Positions 50,915 through 60,060 of a stretch of 60,869 nt of DNA are shown here, piece by piece. Made by a program: the position numbers and the translations under genes. The notes under the pieces were generated by a model. The model did not search any database and had not been told where the DNA came from. It saw nothing but the letters and a program-made list of their open reading frames with translations. The stretch's first letter is position 1; every line of letters starts with the position of its first letter. Origin of the DNA: Agrococcus sp. HG114 (GTDB lineage Bacteria > Actinomycetota > Actinomycetes > Actinomycetales > Microbacteriaceae); assembly GCF_024723325.1 (NCBI RefSeq), contig NZ_JANQCH010000002.1, positions 1-60,869 of the forward strand. Reading direction: 5' to 3'.

Positions 50915-52497
50915 CCGCGGTGCAGGCTCCCGCACCCGCCCCGCCGCGGGGCCGCTCCCGCGCGCGGAGCGCGCTCGCGACCCCCTACGCGTGGGCGGCC
51001 GCGATCGCCGCGGGGGCGATCATGCCGCTCGCGTTCGAGCCGGTCGGCTGGTGGCCGGTCATCGTGCCGGCCGTGGGCCTCGCGCTCGTCGCGCTCCGCG
51101 GGCGCTCCCTCGGGCAGGCGTTCGGCATGGGGTTCGCGACGGGCGCGCTCTTCTTCCTGCTCCACATCCAGTGGATCACCGTCTACCTCGGCCCCGTGCC
51201 ACTCGTGGCCCTCAGCGCGTGGATGGCGACGTGGTGGGGGCTCGGCGGCATCGCGCTCGCGCTCGCGTGGCGCTGGGGCGAGGCACGCATGCAGGGTCCG
51301 CTCGGCGCGTTCCTCGGCATGCCGGCGCTGCTCGGCGCGACCTGGGCCGCCCGCGAGACGCTCTCGTCGACCGTGCCCTGGGGCGGGTTCGCGTGGGGCC
51401 GGCTCGCCCACTCGCAGGCCGCGAGCCCCCTCGCCGACACCACGAGCTGGGTGGGCTTCTCTGGCCTGACGTTCCTCCTCGCCGCCGCCTCGGCGCTCGT
51501 CGTGCAGCTCGTGCTGCACCGCCGGACGATGCTCCGCCGCCGGCTCACGATCGGCGCGGCCGCGCTCATCCTGCTCGTCGCCATCCCGCAGTTCCCGATC
51601 GCGAGCCACGGCGCGCTGCGCGTCGGCGCCGTGCAGGGCGACAGCGAGGCGGGGCTCCTCGCCCCGCGGGTGCCCGGCGAGATCCTGCGGCAGCACCTCG
51701 ACGCGACCCGCGCGCTCGAGGGGGAGGAGCTCGACCTGCTCGTGTGGCCCGAGAACGCGGCCGAGTGGTACGCCGACGAGTCACCGACGACCATGGCGGC
51801 CCTCGACCGCGTCGCGAGCGGCTTCCATGCGCCGCTCGTGACCGGCACGATCACGCGCGACGGGGACGACACCTACAACGCCCTGCTGCAGATCGAGCCC
51901 GGCGAGGGCGCCGTGGCGGAGTACCGCAAGCGGCACCCGGTGCCGTTCGCGGAGTACCTGCCGCAGCGCGAGCTCTTCGCCCCGATCCTCGACGCGCTCG
52001 GCTTCCTGCAGTACATCCCGCGGGACTACTCGATCGATCCGACGAGCGCGAACGCGTTCGACGTCGCCGGCACGGTCGCCGGCCTCGCGATCTGCTTCGA
52101 CATCATCGACGACACGCTCGCGCGCGAGATGGTGCTCGAGCACGGCGCCGAGGTCATCCTCGCGCCCACGAACAACGCCGACTTCGGCGAGGGCTCCGCC
52201 GAGAACGTGCAGCAGCTCGCGATCGCGCAGCTCCGCGCCGTCGAGGCGGGCCGCGCGCTCGTGAACATCTCGACCGTCGGCACGAGCGCGATGATCGCTC
52301 CCGACGGCACGATGCTCGACCGGCTGCCGCAGTACGAGCCGGGCGCGATGCTCGAGGAGCTGCCCCTGTCGACGACCGTGACGCCGGGGCTGCGTCTGGG
52401 AGCATGGATCGACCTCGCGCTCGTCATCGGCGCGGCGCTCGCGCTCGCGGGCCTCGGGGTCGCACGGATCGCACGGACGAGGAGAGCGGATGCCTGA
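50911..52497 (+). CDS. lnt: apolipoprotein N-acyltransferase
   Basis: 528-aa Lnt. Six to seven N-terminal membrane helices are followed by a nitrilase-fold domain. The catalytic Glu-Lys-Cys triad is recognisable: glutamate in VWPENAAEW or the E of FAEYLP, lysine in YRKRHPVPFAEY, and cysteine in LAICFDIIDD. It N-acylates lipoproteins such as the FKBP lipoprotein above. The GTG overlaps the helY stop. It overlaps the polyprenol-phosphate-mannose synthase by 8 nt. Confidence 0.93.
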   Translation: MTAVQAPAPAPPRGRSRARSALATPYAWAAAIAAGAIMPLAFEPVGWWPVIVPAVGLALVALRGRSLGQAFGMGFATGALFFLLHIQWITVYLGPVPLVALSAWMATWWGLGGIALALAWRWGEARMQGPLGAFLGMPALLGATWAARETLSSTVPWGGFAWGRLAHSQAASPLADTTSWVGFSGLTFLLAAASALVVQLVLHRRTMLRRRLTIGAAALILLVAIPQFPIASHGALRVGAVQGDSEAGLLAPRVPGEILRQHLDATRALEGEELDLLVWPENAAEWYADESPTTMAALDRVASGFHAPLVTGTITRDGDDTYNALLQIEPGEGAVAEYRKRHPVPFAEYLPQRELFAPILDALGFLQYIPRDYSIDPTSANAFDVAGTVAGLAICFDIIDDTLAREMVLEHGAEVILAPTNNADFGEGSAENVQQLAIAQLRAVEAGRALVNISTVGTSAMIAPDGTMLDRLPQYEPGAMLEELPLSTTVTPGLRLGAWIDLALVIGAALALAGLGVARIARTRRADA

Positions 52498-53218
52498 CGT
52501 CATGATCGTCGTGCCGACGTACAACGAGGTCGACGGGCTCGAGCGCACCGTCGGGCGGCTGCGGCAGTCGGTGCCGCACGCCGAGCTCCTCATCGTCGAC
52601 GACGGCAGCCCCGACGGCACGGGCGAGCTCGCCGACAGCCTCGCGAAGCGCGACGCCGGCACGCTCGTCATCCACCGGGCCGAGCGCGGCTACCGCTCGG
52701 CCGTCGTCGAGGGGATGCGCTTCGCGATGTCGCGCGGCGCCACCCGGGTGGTCGTCACGGACGCCGACGGCTCGTACGACGCCGACGACCTGCCCGAGCT
52801 GCTCGCGGTGTCGGCGGAGGGCGTCGACCTCGTGATCGGCTCGCGCTTCGTCGAGGGCAGCGACGTGCGCAACATGGGCGTGCGGCGGCGCATCGCGGCG
52901 CGCGTCGGCAACGTCTACGCGCGCCGGATGCTGCAGACCGACGTGCAGGACCTCACGAGCTCCCTGCGCGTCTACCGCACGCGCATCCTCGAGCGGATCG
53001 ACCTCGACGCCATCCAGGTCGACGCGTACGCGTTCCAGGTGGCGATGGCCGTGCGCGTCGCGCAGGCGGGCGGCACGATCGCGGAGGTGCCGATCCACTT
53101 CATCGAGCGCGCGACGGGCAGCTCGAAGATGCGGCTCGCCGAGGAGCTCGGCACCGTCGGCGCGGTCACGAAGTGGTCGCTCTCGGGCGTGCGCGCGCTC
53201 CCGAAGCCGCCCCGCTGA
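52490..53218 (+). CDS. polyprenol phosphate mannosyltransferase (DPM1-like)
   Basis: 242-aa GT2 enzyme that transfers mannose from GDP-mannose to polyprenyl phosphate for lipoglycan and protein mannosylation. Motifs are VVPTYNEVDGLE, VDDGSPDGTG, DADGSYD and GSRFVEGS. In M. tuberculosis the same activity is fused to an Lnt-like domain in Ppm1; here the two are separate, overlapping genes. GAGGAGAG precedes the ATG. It has no membrane helix of its own. Confidence 0.92.
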   Translation: MPDVMIVVPTYNEVDGLERTVGRLRQSVPHAELLIVDDGSPDGTGELADSLAKRDAGTLVIHRAERGYRSAVVEGMRFAMSRGATRVVVTDADGSYDADDLPELLAVSAEGVDLVIGSRFVEGSDVRNMGVRRRIAARVGNVYARRMLQTDVQDLTSSLRVYRTRILERIDLDAIQVDAYAFQVAMAVRVAQAGGTIAEVPIHFIERATGSSKMRLAEELGTVGAVTKWSLSGVRALPKPPR

Positions 53219-53230
53219 CCGCCCGGAGGC

Positions 53231-53977
53231 TCAGCGGGGGAGGAGCGGCAGCGCGAGGTCGCAGCGGTCGGTGACGAGGCCGTCGACGCCGAGCGCGAGG
53301 AGCTCGCGCATCTCGTCGGGGTCGTTGATCGTCCACGCGTGCACCTCGACGCCCGCGGCGTGGAAGGCGCGGACGCTCCGCTCAGTGACGATCTCGACGC
53401 CCCGGTGGCGCCGCGGCACCTGCAGCGCGACGACGGGCTCGAGGATGCGCCGGAGCGGGCCCGCGAGGCCCATGCGCTGCGCGACGAGCGCCCGCGCCAC
53501 GATCGACTGGGACGCACTCGTCGCGACGCCCGGCAGGAGCGTCGCCGCCTGCCGTCGGCGCCGCTCGGAGAACGAGGTGAGCAGCACCCGGTCGGTCGCC
53601 TTCGCCTCGACGACCGCGCGCACCGTCGGCACGACCGCGGCATCCGTCTTGAGGTCGATGTTCCAGCGCGCGTCGGTGAGCGCGAGCAGCGCCTCGCGGA
53701 GGCCCGGCACCCGTTCGCCCTGGCCGACGTCGATGCGTTGCAGGTCCTGCCACAGCGTCGCCTCGATCACGACGTCGCGCCCGGCGACGCGGTCGAGGGA
53801 CGGGTCGTGCGCGAGCACCGCGACGCCGTCGGCCGTCGCGTGCACGTCGGTCTCGAGGAACGTCGCGCCCGCGTCGACCGCTGCGACGAACGCGAGCATC
53901 GTGTTCTCGGGCGCCGCGAGCGCGAGCCCCCGATGCGCGAGCACGCGCGGCGGGGCCGGCTCGAGGTAGTCGCTCAC
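53231..53977 (-). CDS. glycerophosphodiester phosphodiesterase
   Basis: 248-aa GDPD TIM barrel that hydrolyses glycerophosphodiesters from membrane lipids. Motif LAHRGLALAAPENT (near 13-26) contains the catalytic histidine; metal ligands are in LETDVHATADG and the second histidine is in LAHDPSLDR. The C-terminal DGLVTDRCDLAL is typical. It has no signal peptide, so it is cytoplasmic. The GTG start overlaps the SPFH gene by 4 nt. Confidence 0.93.
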   Translation of the reverse strand: MSDYLEPAPPRVLAHRGLALAAPENTMLAFVAAVDAGATFLETDVHATADGVAVLAHDPSLDRVAGRDVVIEATLWQDLQRIDVGQGERVPGLREALLALTDARWNIDLKTDAAVVPTVRAVVEAKATDRVLLTSFSERRRRQAATLLPGVATSASQSIVARALVAQRMGLAGPLRRILEPVVALQVPRRHRGVEIVTERSVRAFHAAGVEVHAWTINDPDEMRELLALGVDGLVTDRCDLALPLLPR

Positions 53978-55215
53978 GCCTGGGGCGGCCTGCTGTCGCC
54001 GGGGGCGCCCTGCTCGCCGTCGGGGACCTCGTCCGCGGCCTGCCGCGCGGCCTCGACGGCGTCGGTGTAGTCGGCGCTCGGCGTCTCGTCGGCGAGCGAC
54101 GTGGAGGAGGAGACCGTGCCGGCCGCGCCCGCGCCGCGCGGGTCGATGCCGCTCGCCTCGAGCGTCTCGGCGATCGTCGGCACGTCGACGTCGCTCACCG
54201 AGTCCGCCTGGAAGGTCTCGTCGAGGATCGACGGCTCGGCCGCCTCGTCCGAGCGCTGCCGGCCCTTCCGGAACGGCACCTCCGCACGGCCCTCGAAGAA
54301 GCCGCGGCCGACGCCCTGCAGCGCGTCGGTGAGCTCCGAGGGGATGATCCACAGCTTGTTCGCGTCGCCCTCGGCGAGCTTCGGCAGCGTCTGCAGGTAC
54401 TGGTATGCGAGCAGCTTGTCGTCCGCGTCGCCCTCGTGGATCGCGGCGAAGACGCGCTCGATCGCCTCCGACTCGCCCTTCGCGAGCAGGACCTGCGCCT
54501 CCGCGTCGCCCTTCGCGCGCAGCACCTGCGCCTTCGCCTGGCCCTCGGCCCGCAGGATCTCCGACTGGCGCAGGCCCTCGGCCTCGAGGATCTGCGACTG
54601 CTTCGAGCCCTCGGCGGTGAGGATGGCGGCGCGCCGGTCGCGCTCGGCGCGCATCTGCTTCTCCATCGAGTCCTGGATCGAGTGGGGCGGGTCGATCGCC
54701 TTGAGCTCGACGCGGCCCACGCGCAGGCCCCACTTGCCGGTCGCCTGGTCGAGCACGTTGCGCAGCTGGCCGTTGATCGTGTCGCGGCTCGTGAGCGCCT
54801 CCTCGAGGTTCATGCCGCCGACGACGTTGCGGAGCGTCGTGGTCGTGAGCTGCTCGACGGCCGAGAGGTAGTCGGCGATCTCGTAGGTCGCGGCGCGGGC
54901 GTCGGTGACCTGGAAGTAGACGACCGTGTCGATCGAGACGACGAGGTTGTCCTCGGTGATGACCGGCTGCGGCGGGAAGGAGCGCACCTGCTCGCGCATG
55001 TCGACGTGGTAGGCGACGCGGTCGATGAACGGCACGAGGAAGTTCAGGCCCGGCTGCAGCACGCGGTGGAAGCGGCCGAGGCGCTCGACGACGCCGGTGA
55101 AGCCCTGCTTGATGATGCGGATCGACCGGAAGAGCGTGACGAGCACGAACAGGACGACGAGGGCGACGAGCACGAGCACGAAGGCTCCGAGGATGAATCC
55201 TCCGTCGATCGGCAT
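53974..55215 (-). CDS. SPFH/band 7 (stomatin-like) membrane protein
   Basis: 413-aa protein. One N-terminal membrane helix is at about 7-30, the SPFH domain at about 30-190 (RSFPPQPVITEDNLVVSIDT, ATYEIADYLSAVEQ), and a coiled coil at about 190-265 shows regular alanine/glutamate repeats (AEGSKQSQILEAEG, AKGDAEAQVLLAKGES). The C-terminal 100 residues are acidic and disordered. It forms ring or raft-like membrane assemblies in other systems. AAGGAG lies five bases before the ATG. It is paired with NfeD upstream, the classic partner. Confidence 0.93.
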   Translation of the reverse strand: MPIDGGFILGAFVLVLVALVVLFVLVTLFRSIRIIKQGFTGVVERLGRFHRVLQPGLNFLVPFIDRVAYHVDMREQVRSFPPQPVITEDNLVVSIDTVVYFQVTDARAATYEIADYLSAVEQLTTTTLRNVVGGMNLEEALTSRDTINGQLRNVLDQATGKWGLRVGRVELKAIDPPHSIQDSMEKQMRAERDRRAAILTAEGSKQSQILEAEGLRQSEILRAEGQAKAQVLRAKGDAEAQVLLAKGESEAIERVFAAIHEGDADDKLLAYQYLQTLPKLAEGDANKLWIIPSELTDALQGVGRGFFEGRAEVPFRKGRQRSDEAAEPSILDETFQADSVSDVDVPTIAETLEASGIDPRGAGAAGTVSSSTSLADETPSADYTDAVEAARQAADEVPDGEQGAPGDSRPPQA

Positions 55216-55237
55216 GGGGGCTCCTTGGTATCGCGGG

Positions 55238-55696
55238 TTATCGCTGGGCGGGGACGACGAGGGCGGTCGCCCCCTCGATGGCGGTGACGACGATCCGCTC
55301 GCCCACGTCGGGGTCGCGGGGCTGCACGGCGGGGGAGAGGCGGGCGGTCCACACGTCGCCGTTCGCGAGGGTGACCTCGCCCGCACCGCGCTCGAACGTG
55401 CGCGTGACCTCGCCGGCCATGCCGATCAGGGCGTCGACGCCCTGCAGGTTCACCTCGCCCGACTCGTGCAGGCGCTGCAGCAGCTTCGGCCGCACGAGGA
55501 AGAGCAGCAGCAGGGCCGCGCCCGCCGCGATGAGCACCTGCGCCCACACGGGCAGCCCCGTGATGCTCGAGACGAGCCCGGCGACCGAGGCCATGCCGAT
55601 CATGAGGAACGTGAACTCGAGCGTGACCATCTCGACGATGAAGCAGATGAGCGCGACGACGAGCCACACGATCCACGCGTACTGAGCCAGGTCCAC
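55238..55696 (-). CDS. NfeD-family membrane protein
   Basis: 152-aa short NfeD: two to three membrane helices in the first 70 residues, then an OB-fold (about 85-150: GEVTRTFERGAGEVTLANGDVWTAR region). It works with SPFH proteins in membrane microdomains. Two GTG codons stand two codons apart; the second is chosen because a TATGCT -10 then lies exactly 6 nt away, matching the other leaderless genes. First gene of the nfeD-SPFH-GDPD operon. Confidence 0.88.
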   Translation of the reverse strand: MDLAQYAWIVWLVVALICFIVEMVTLEFTFLMIGMASVAGLVSSITGLPVWAQVLIAAGAALLLLFLVRPKLLQRLHESGEVNLQGVDALIGMAGEVTRTFERGAGEVTLANGDVWTARLSPAVQPRDPDVGERIVVTAIEGATALVVPAQR

Positions 55697-55702
55697 GGGC
55701 AC

Positions 55703-55708
55703 AGCATA
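55703..55708 (-). promoter_or_regulatory. -10 element, nfeD-SPFH operon (leaderless)
   Basis: TATGCT on the minus strand, with a 6-nt spacer to the preferred GTG. Confidence 0.6.
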
Positions 55709-55762
55709 TTGAGCGGATGCGGCGGATGGGCCAGGCGCGCACGCTCGGCGGGATCGGCGCAG

Positions 55763-55768
55763 TAGGGT
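55763..55768 (+). promoter_or_regulatory. -10 element, SDR-S9 operon
   Basis: TAGGGT, predicting a leader of about 18 nt with AAGGAG. Confidence 0.55.
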
Positions 55769-55792
55769 CGAGCCGAGAAGAAGGAGTGCTCT

Positions 55793-56614
55793 GTGCCCAA
55801 CGCCGACGCGTCGAATCCCGATCACACCCCCGAGGACGCCGCGCCGCTCGCGCCCGGGTCGCTCGCCGGGCGCACCGCCCTCGTCACCGGCTCGAGCCGC
55901 GGCATCGGCGCCGCGACCGTCGAGCTGCTCGCCGCCGCGGGCGCCGACGTGGTGGTCAACTACCGCGCGAAGGCCCCCCGCGCCGAGAGGGTCGCCGCCG
56001 CCGCCGAGGCGCGCGGCGTCCAGGCGCTCGCCGTGCAGGCAGATCTCACCGATCCCGAGAGCGTCGCGGCGATGTTCCGCGCCGCCGAGGAGCGCTTCGG
56101 CGGCCTCGACATCCTCGTGATGAACGCGTCCGGCGGCATGGAGAGCGGCATGGGCGAGGACTACGCCATGCGGCTCAACCGCGACGCGCAGGTGCACCTG
56201 CTGGACGCGGCGCTGCCGGTGCTGCGCGACGGCGCGCGCGTCGTGTTCGTCACGAGCCACCAGGCGCACTTCATCCGCACGACCCCGACGATGCCGGAGT
56301 ACGAGCCGGTCGCGCGCTCGAAGCGCGCCGGCGAGGACGCCCTGCGTGAGCGCATCCCCGCCCTCGCCGAGCGGGGCATCGAGCTCGTCGTCGTGTCGGG
56401 CGACATGATCGAGGGCACGATCACCGCGACGCTGCTCGAGCGCGCGAACCCGGGCGCGATCGCCGGGCGCCGCGAGGAGGCGGGTCGCCTCTACAACGTC
56501 GAGGAGTTCGCGCGCGAGGTGGCCCTCGCGGCCGTCGAGCCCGTCCCGGCCGACAGCACGCGCCTCGTCGGCGACATCACGGGCTTCGGCGAGGCGGAAG
56601 GGACCGGGGCCTGA
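55793..56614 (+). CDS. short-chain dehydrogenase/reductase with atypical active site
   Basis: 273-aa SDR. The cofactor loop is TGSSRGIGAAT after a 27-residue N-terminal extension, and NASGG stands for the usual NAG. After the catalytic serine (VTSHQAHF), the loop to the lysine of ARSKRAGED is five residues longer than usual. The residue four before that lysine is valine, not tyrosine; the nearest tyrosine is in PEYEPV. It may use that shifted tyrosine or be a non-classical member. The substrate is unknown. The GTG start has AAGGAG six bases upstream. Its stop shares a base with the S9 peptidase ATG. Confidence 0.85.
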   Translation: MPNADASNPDHTPEDAAPLAPGSLAGRTALVTGSSRGIGAATVELLAAAGADVVVNYRAKAPRAERVAAAAEARGVQALAVQADLTDPESVAAMFRAAEERFGGLDILVMNASGGMESGMGEDYAMRLNRDAQVHLLDAALPVLRDGARVVFVTSHQAHFIRTTPTMPEYEPVARSKRAGEDALRERIPALAERGIELVVVSGDMIEGTITATLLERANPGAIAGRREEAGRLYNVEEFAREVALAAVEPVPADSTRLVGDITGFGEAEGTGA

Positions 56615-58623
56615 TGCGCGCGGAGGACATCGAGCACCTCGTCTCGCTCTCGCGGCCCGCCGTCGACCCGCAGGGGCGCTGGGCGATCGTCGCGTCGAGC
56701 CGGCCGAGCCTGCGCGCGAACCGCAACGTGGGCCAGCTCTGGCGCGTGTCGCTCGCCGACGGCTCGAGGCGGCGCATCACCGGCGGCGTCGCCGACCGCG
56801 CGCCGCAGCTCACGCCGAGCGGCGAGGTCGTCCTGTTCCTGCGCGACGACGCGAAGGAGAAGGCCCAGATCTGGGCGATGCCGGTCGACGGGGGCGAGCC
56901 CGTCCAGGCGACCGACCAGCCCGGCGGCGTGCAGGCGTTCCGCGTCTCGCCCGACGGCTCCCGCGTCGCGTTCACCGCGACCGTCGTCGAGCCCGGCCGC
57001 TACGGCAGCGTCGAGGGGGTGAGCGCCGCGCAGGAGTCGCCGCGGCTCATCACCCGCAACCGCAACCTCGCGAACGGCGTCGGCAGCCTCGTCGGCCGGC
57101 ACACGCACGTGTTCGTCGCCGACCTCCCCGACGTCGGAGCCGAGCCGCGCTACGAGCGCGCCGCCCATCCGCACGACGCGCCGGGCACGCGCGACGACGC
57201 GCCGCTCGCGCCCCCGGCGCGGCAGCTCACCCACGGCGAGTTCGACCACTCGGCGCCCGTGTTCTCGGTCGACGGCAGCCGCGTGCTGTGCGTCACCGCC
57301 CGCCACGACTCGCGCGACGACGACCTGCTGAACGCCGTCGTCGAGCTCGACGCCGAGGTCGAGCACGGCGAGCCGCACATCATCCTCTCCTCCCGCGCCG
57401 GCCTCTCGGTCGCCGAGGTGCAGCCGACGCCCGACGGGGGCTTCGTGCTGCTCGCGCAGCACATGGGCGAGTCGGGCCGCGACTTCGTCGCCCGCAGCAC
57501 GCAGCTGTTCGTGCTCGAGCGGCCCGGCGCGCGCCCGGAGGAGGTCACCGACCCCGACGCCGTCGACCTCGGCGAGCAGGGCAGCCACGCGACGGTCGTC
57601 GACGACGGGGTGCTCGTGCAGGAGCGCTCCCGCGGGCGCAACCGCCTCGTGCACGTCACCGGCGGCGGCTCCCGCGAGCTCATCGGCGGCGACCTCGAGG
57701 TCATCGGGCACGGCGTCGGCGAGGGCGTCACCGTCGCGACCGTCGCGACGCCCACCTCGGCCGGCGAGGTCGCGGTGCTCGACGACCGCGGCGTGACCGT
57801 GCTCACCGACTTCGGCGCAGCGCTGCAGGCCGCGGGCCTCGTCGCGCCGGTCGAGCACGAGATCGTGGGCCGCGACGGCCGGAAGGTGCACGGCTGGGTG
57901 TGGGTGCCCGAGGGGGAGGGGCCGCACCCGGTGCTCCTCAACATCCACGGCGGCCCGTTCGCGCAGTACGGCGTCGGCGTCTTCGACGAGGCCCAGGTCG
58001 CGGTCGCGGCGGGCTACGCCGTCGTGCAGTGCAACCCGCGCGGCTCCGCCGGCTACGGGCGCGCGCACGGCGCCGCGATCAAGGAGGCGATGGGCACCGT
58101 CGACATGGCCGACGTGCTCGACTTCCTCGACGGGGCGATCGACGCGCATCCCGAGCTCGACCGGGAGCGGCTCGGCATCATGGGCGGCTCGTACGGCGGC
58201 TACCTGACGGCGTGGATCATCGCGCACGAGCACCGCTTCGCGGCGGCGATCGTCGAGCGCGGCTTCCTCGACCCCGAGACGTTCATGGGCACGAGCGACA
58301 TCGGCTGGTTCTTCGGCGGCGAGTACACGGGCTCCGACGTGGATGCGGTGCGGGCGCAGAGCCCGATGGCGCGCGTCGCCGACGTGCGGACCCCGACCCT
58401 CGTCGTGCACTCGGAGCAGGACTGGCGGTGCCCGCCCGAGCAGGCGCAGCGCTACTGGGCAGCGCTCAAGCGGCAGGGCGTCGAGACGGCGCTCCTGCTG
58501 TTCCCCGGCGAGAACCACGAGCTCACCCGCTCGGGGCAGCCGCGCCACCGCGTCGAGCGGTTCGAGCACGTGCTGCGCTGGTGGGCGAAGCACCTCCCCA
58601 CCGCGCAGAACCACGGGAGCTGA
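56614..58623 (+). CDS. S9 family prolyl oligopeptidase-type peptidase
   Basis: 669-aa S9C-like (acylaminoacyl-peptidase/oligopeptidase) enzyme. The N-terminal two thirds is a beta-propeller. The C-terminal hydrolase domain has serine in MGGSYGGYLT, aspartate in HSEQDWRCPPEQ, and histidine in GENHELTRSG. HGGPFAQYG forms the oxyanion region. It has no signal peptide. It is co-translated with the SDR upstream and followed one base later by a VOC protein gene. Confidence 0.93.
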   Translation: MRAEDIEHLVSLSRPAVDPQGRWAIVASSRPSLRANRNVGQLWRVSLADGSRRRITGGVADRAPQLTPSGEVVLFLRDDAKEKAQIWAMPVDGGEPVQATDQPGGVQAFRVSPDGSRVAFTATVVEPGRYGSVEGVSAAQESPRLITRNRNLANGVGSLVGRHTHVFVADLPDVGAEPRYERAAHPHDAPGTRDDAPLAPPARQLTHGEFDHSAPVFSVDGSRVLCVTARHDSRDDDLLNAVVELDAEVEHGEPHIILSSRAGLSVAEVQPTPDGGFVLLAQHMGESGRDFVARSTQLFVLERPGARPEEVTDPDAVDLGEQGSHATVVDDGVLVQERSRGRNRLVHVTGGGSRELIGGDLEVIGHGVGEGVTVATVATPTSAGEVAVLDDRGVTVLTDFGAALQAAGLVAPVEHEIVGRDGRKVHGWVWVPEGEGPHPVLLNIHGGPFAQYGVGVFDEAQVAVAAGYAVVQCNPRGSAGYGRAHGAAIKEAMGTVDMADVLDFLDGAIDAHPELDRERLGIMGGSYGGYLTAWIIAHEHRFAAAIVERGFLDPETFMGTSDIGWFFGGEYTGSDVDAVRAQSPMARVADVRTPTLVVHSEQDWRCPPEQAQRYWAALKRQGVETALLLFPGENHELTRSGQPRHRVERFEHVLRWWAKHLPTAQNHGS

Positions 58624-58624
58624 C

Positions 58625-59008
58625 ATGATCGGCGACAGCCCGCTCGTCCAGGTCGCGCAGCGCGCGACCGATCTCGAGCGCGCGGCGGCGTTCTACGCCG
58701 CGCTGCTCGACGTGCCCGTCGCGGCGACCTTCGACCCGCCGGGACTCGCGTTCCTCGTCCTCGGCGACACGCGGCTCCTGCTCGATCGCGGAGCGCCGTC
58801 GGCGCTGCTCTACTTCGCCGTCGACGACCTCGAGGGACGCGTCGAGCGGCTCCGGTCATCCGGGGTCGAGATCGTGACGGAGCCGCACACGATCTTCGAG
58901 CACGACGACGACACCCTCGGCCCGGCGGGGTCGGCCGAGCGGATGGCGTTCGTGCGCGACAGCGAGGGCAACACCGTCGCGCTCGTCCAGCACCGCCCGC
59001 GCGACTAG
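58625..59008 (+). CDS. VOC (glyoxalase/bleomycin resistance) superfamily protein
   Basis: 127-aa protein with the paired beta-alpha-beta-beta-beta units of the VOC fold. Segments RATDLERAAAFYAALLDVPV and FVRDSEGNTVALVQH are the typical entry and exit. The potential metal ligands are H in the first few strands missing (Q10 instead) and E of the GNTVAL region replaced, so the metal site looks incomplete. The function is unknown. Last gene of the SDR-S9-VOC run. Its TAG stop lies within CTAG shared with the convergent APP1-like gene. Confidence 0.87.
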   Translation: MIGDSPLVQVAQRATDLERAAAFYAALLDVPVAATFDPPGLAFLVLGDTRLLLDRGAPSALLYFAVDDLEGRVERLRSSGVEIVTEPHTIFEHDDDTLGPAGSAERMAFVRDSEGNTVALVQHRPRD

Positions 59009-60060
59009 GTCATCGGCGCGCCCGCCGCGGCGACGGCGAGCAGCACGCGATCCCGTGAGGGCGCGTCGAGCAGGTCGAGCTCGTGCGCGATGCGCGCTGC
59101 CTCGTCGTAGCCGGAGAAGAAGCGGATCCCCGCGGCCTCGAGCTCCGCGCGCGCCTCGCCCGCGACCTCGACGACCTCGTGGATGAGCACCGCGACGCCG
59201 TGCGTGCCGCCCATGCGCAGCATCTCGGCGCCCACCTGGGGGTCGGCCTGACCGCTGTCGCCGATGAAGATGAAGCGGCACTCGGGGAACAGGGCGCGCT
59301 CGCGCTCGAAGTTCTGCAGCTTGCGCGCCTGGATCGACTTCTTCGTGAACAGGTTGAGCAGCGAGCCGCCGAGCACCGAGTGCGGGGGCAGGCCGAGCCC
59401 CGCGAGGCCGTTGCGCGTGTACTGCTCGATGAGGCCCTTCGGGCCCTCGGGCCGCGCGGTGACGAACGTGAGGTCGCCGGGCCGCGAGGGCTGCGCCGCG
59501 CGGCCCTCGTCGAGCTCGATGAGCAGCTCGACGACGCCGGGGTAGATGCTGCCGCGCGGGAAGCGCGTCTCGTGCAGCATCGCGCGCACGGTGTCGTCGA
59601 TGTCGCACAGGATGCGCAGGTCGTGCGAGGGCGCGTCGGCGGCCTCGGCGGCGATGTGCGCGAGCACCGCGTCGCGGTCGGCGGGGGTGAGGCGCTCGTA
59701 CACGACGTGCTCGAGGTCGTGCCGGTCGCCCGTGGAGTTCAGCAGGTACTTCATGTCGCGGAACGGCTCGCCGGTGAGCGAGAGCAGGCACGAGCGGATG
59801 CCGTGGGAGACGACCGGGTCGGGCGAGAGCTCGCGCAGCGCGTGCACGACCCGCGCGCGCATGCGCGGGCGGAGCTCGGCGACGCGCTCGACGCAGAGCA
59901 GCTGCACGAGCTCGCGCCGCTCCTCGCGGCGGAAGAGCCCCGTGACGAGGGTGCCGGCGATCGCCTTGACCGTGCGGTCGAGGTCGAGCTGGCCGAGCAC
60001 GGCCTCGAGCCGTCCGGGCGGGGTCGTGCGCAGCTTCTCGAGCGCCTCGCGAGGGTTCAC
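59005..60060 (-). CDS. APP1-like phosphatase domain protein (DUF2183)
   Basis: 351-aa protein with the APP1/phosphatidate phosphatase catalytic domain (HAD-like). The DxDxT motif is in LCDIDDTVRAM, later motifs are VTARPEGP and FIGDSGQADPQ. Residues about 1-140 form an N-terminal helical region of unknown role. Yeast App1 dephosphorylates phosphatidate, and the overlap with the lipid kinase gene upstream fits lipid phosphate metabolism. The GTG start lies in the stop of that gene (GTGA). Confidence 0.87.
   Translation of the reverse strand: MNPREALEKLRTTPPGRLEAVLGQLDLDRTVKAIAGTLVTGLFRREERRELVQLLCVERVAELRPRMRARVVHALRELSPDPVVSHGIRSCLLSLTGEPFRDMKYLLNSTGDRHDLEHVVYERLTPADRDAVLAHIAAEAADAPSHDLRILCDIDDTVRAMLHETRFPRGSIYPGVVELLIELDEGRAAQPSRPGDLTFVTARPEGPKGLIEQYTRNGLAGLGLPPHSVLGGSLLNLFTKKSIQARKLQNFERERALFPECRFIFIGDSGQADPQVGAEMLRMGGTHGVAVLIHEVVEVAGEARAELEAAGIRFFSGYDEAARIAHELDLLDAPSRDRVLLAVAAAGAPMT

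Noticed and set aside
48565-52497. A 1310-codon open frame spanning helY and lnt
   Set aside because: Only its 3' part, in frame with lnt from 50911, encodes a recognisable protein. The rest is an Arg/Ala-rich shadow of helY in another frame, typical of very GC-rich DNA.
53231-55696. SPFH-NfeD cluster as a defence system
   Set aside because: SPFH, NfeD and GDPD genes are common housekeeping membrane genes, and no nuclease or other effector is linked.
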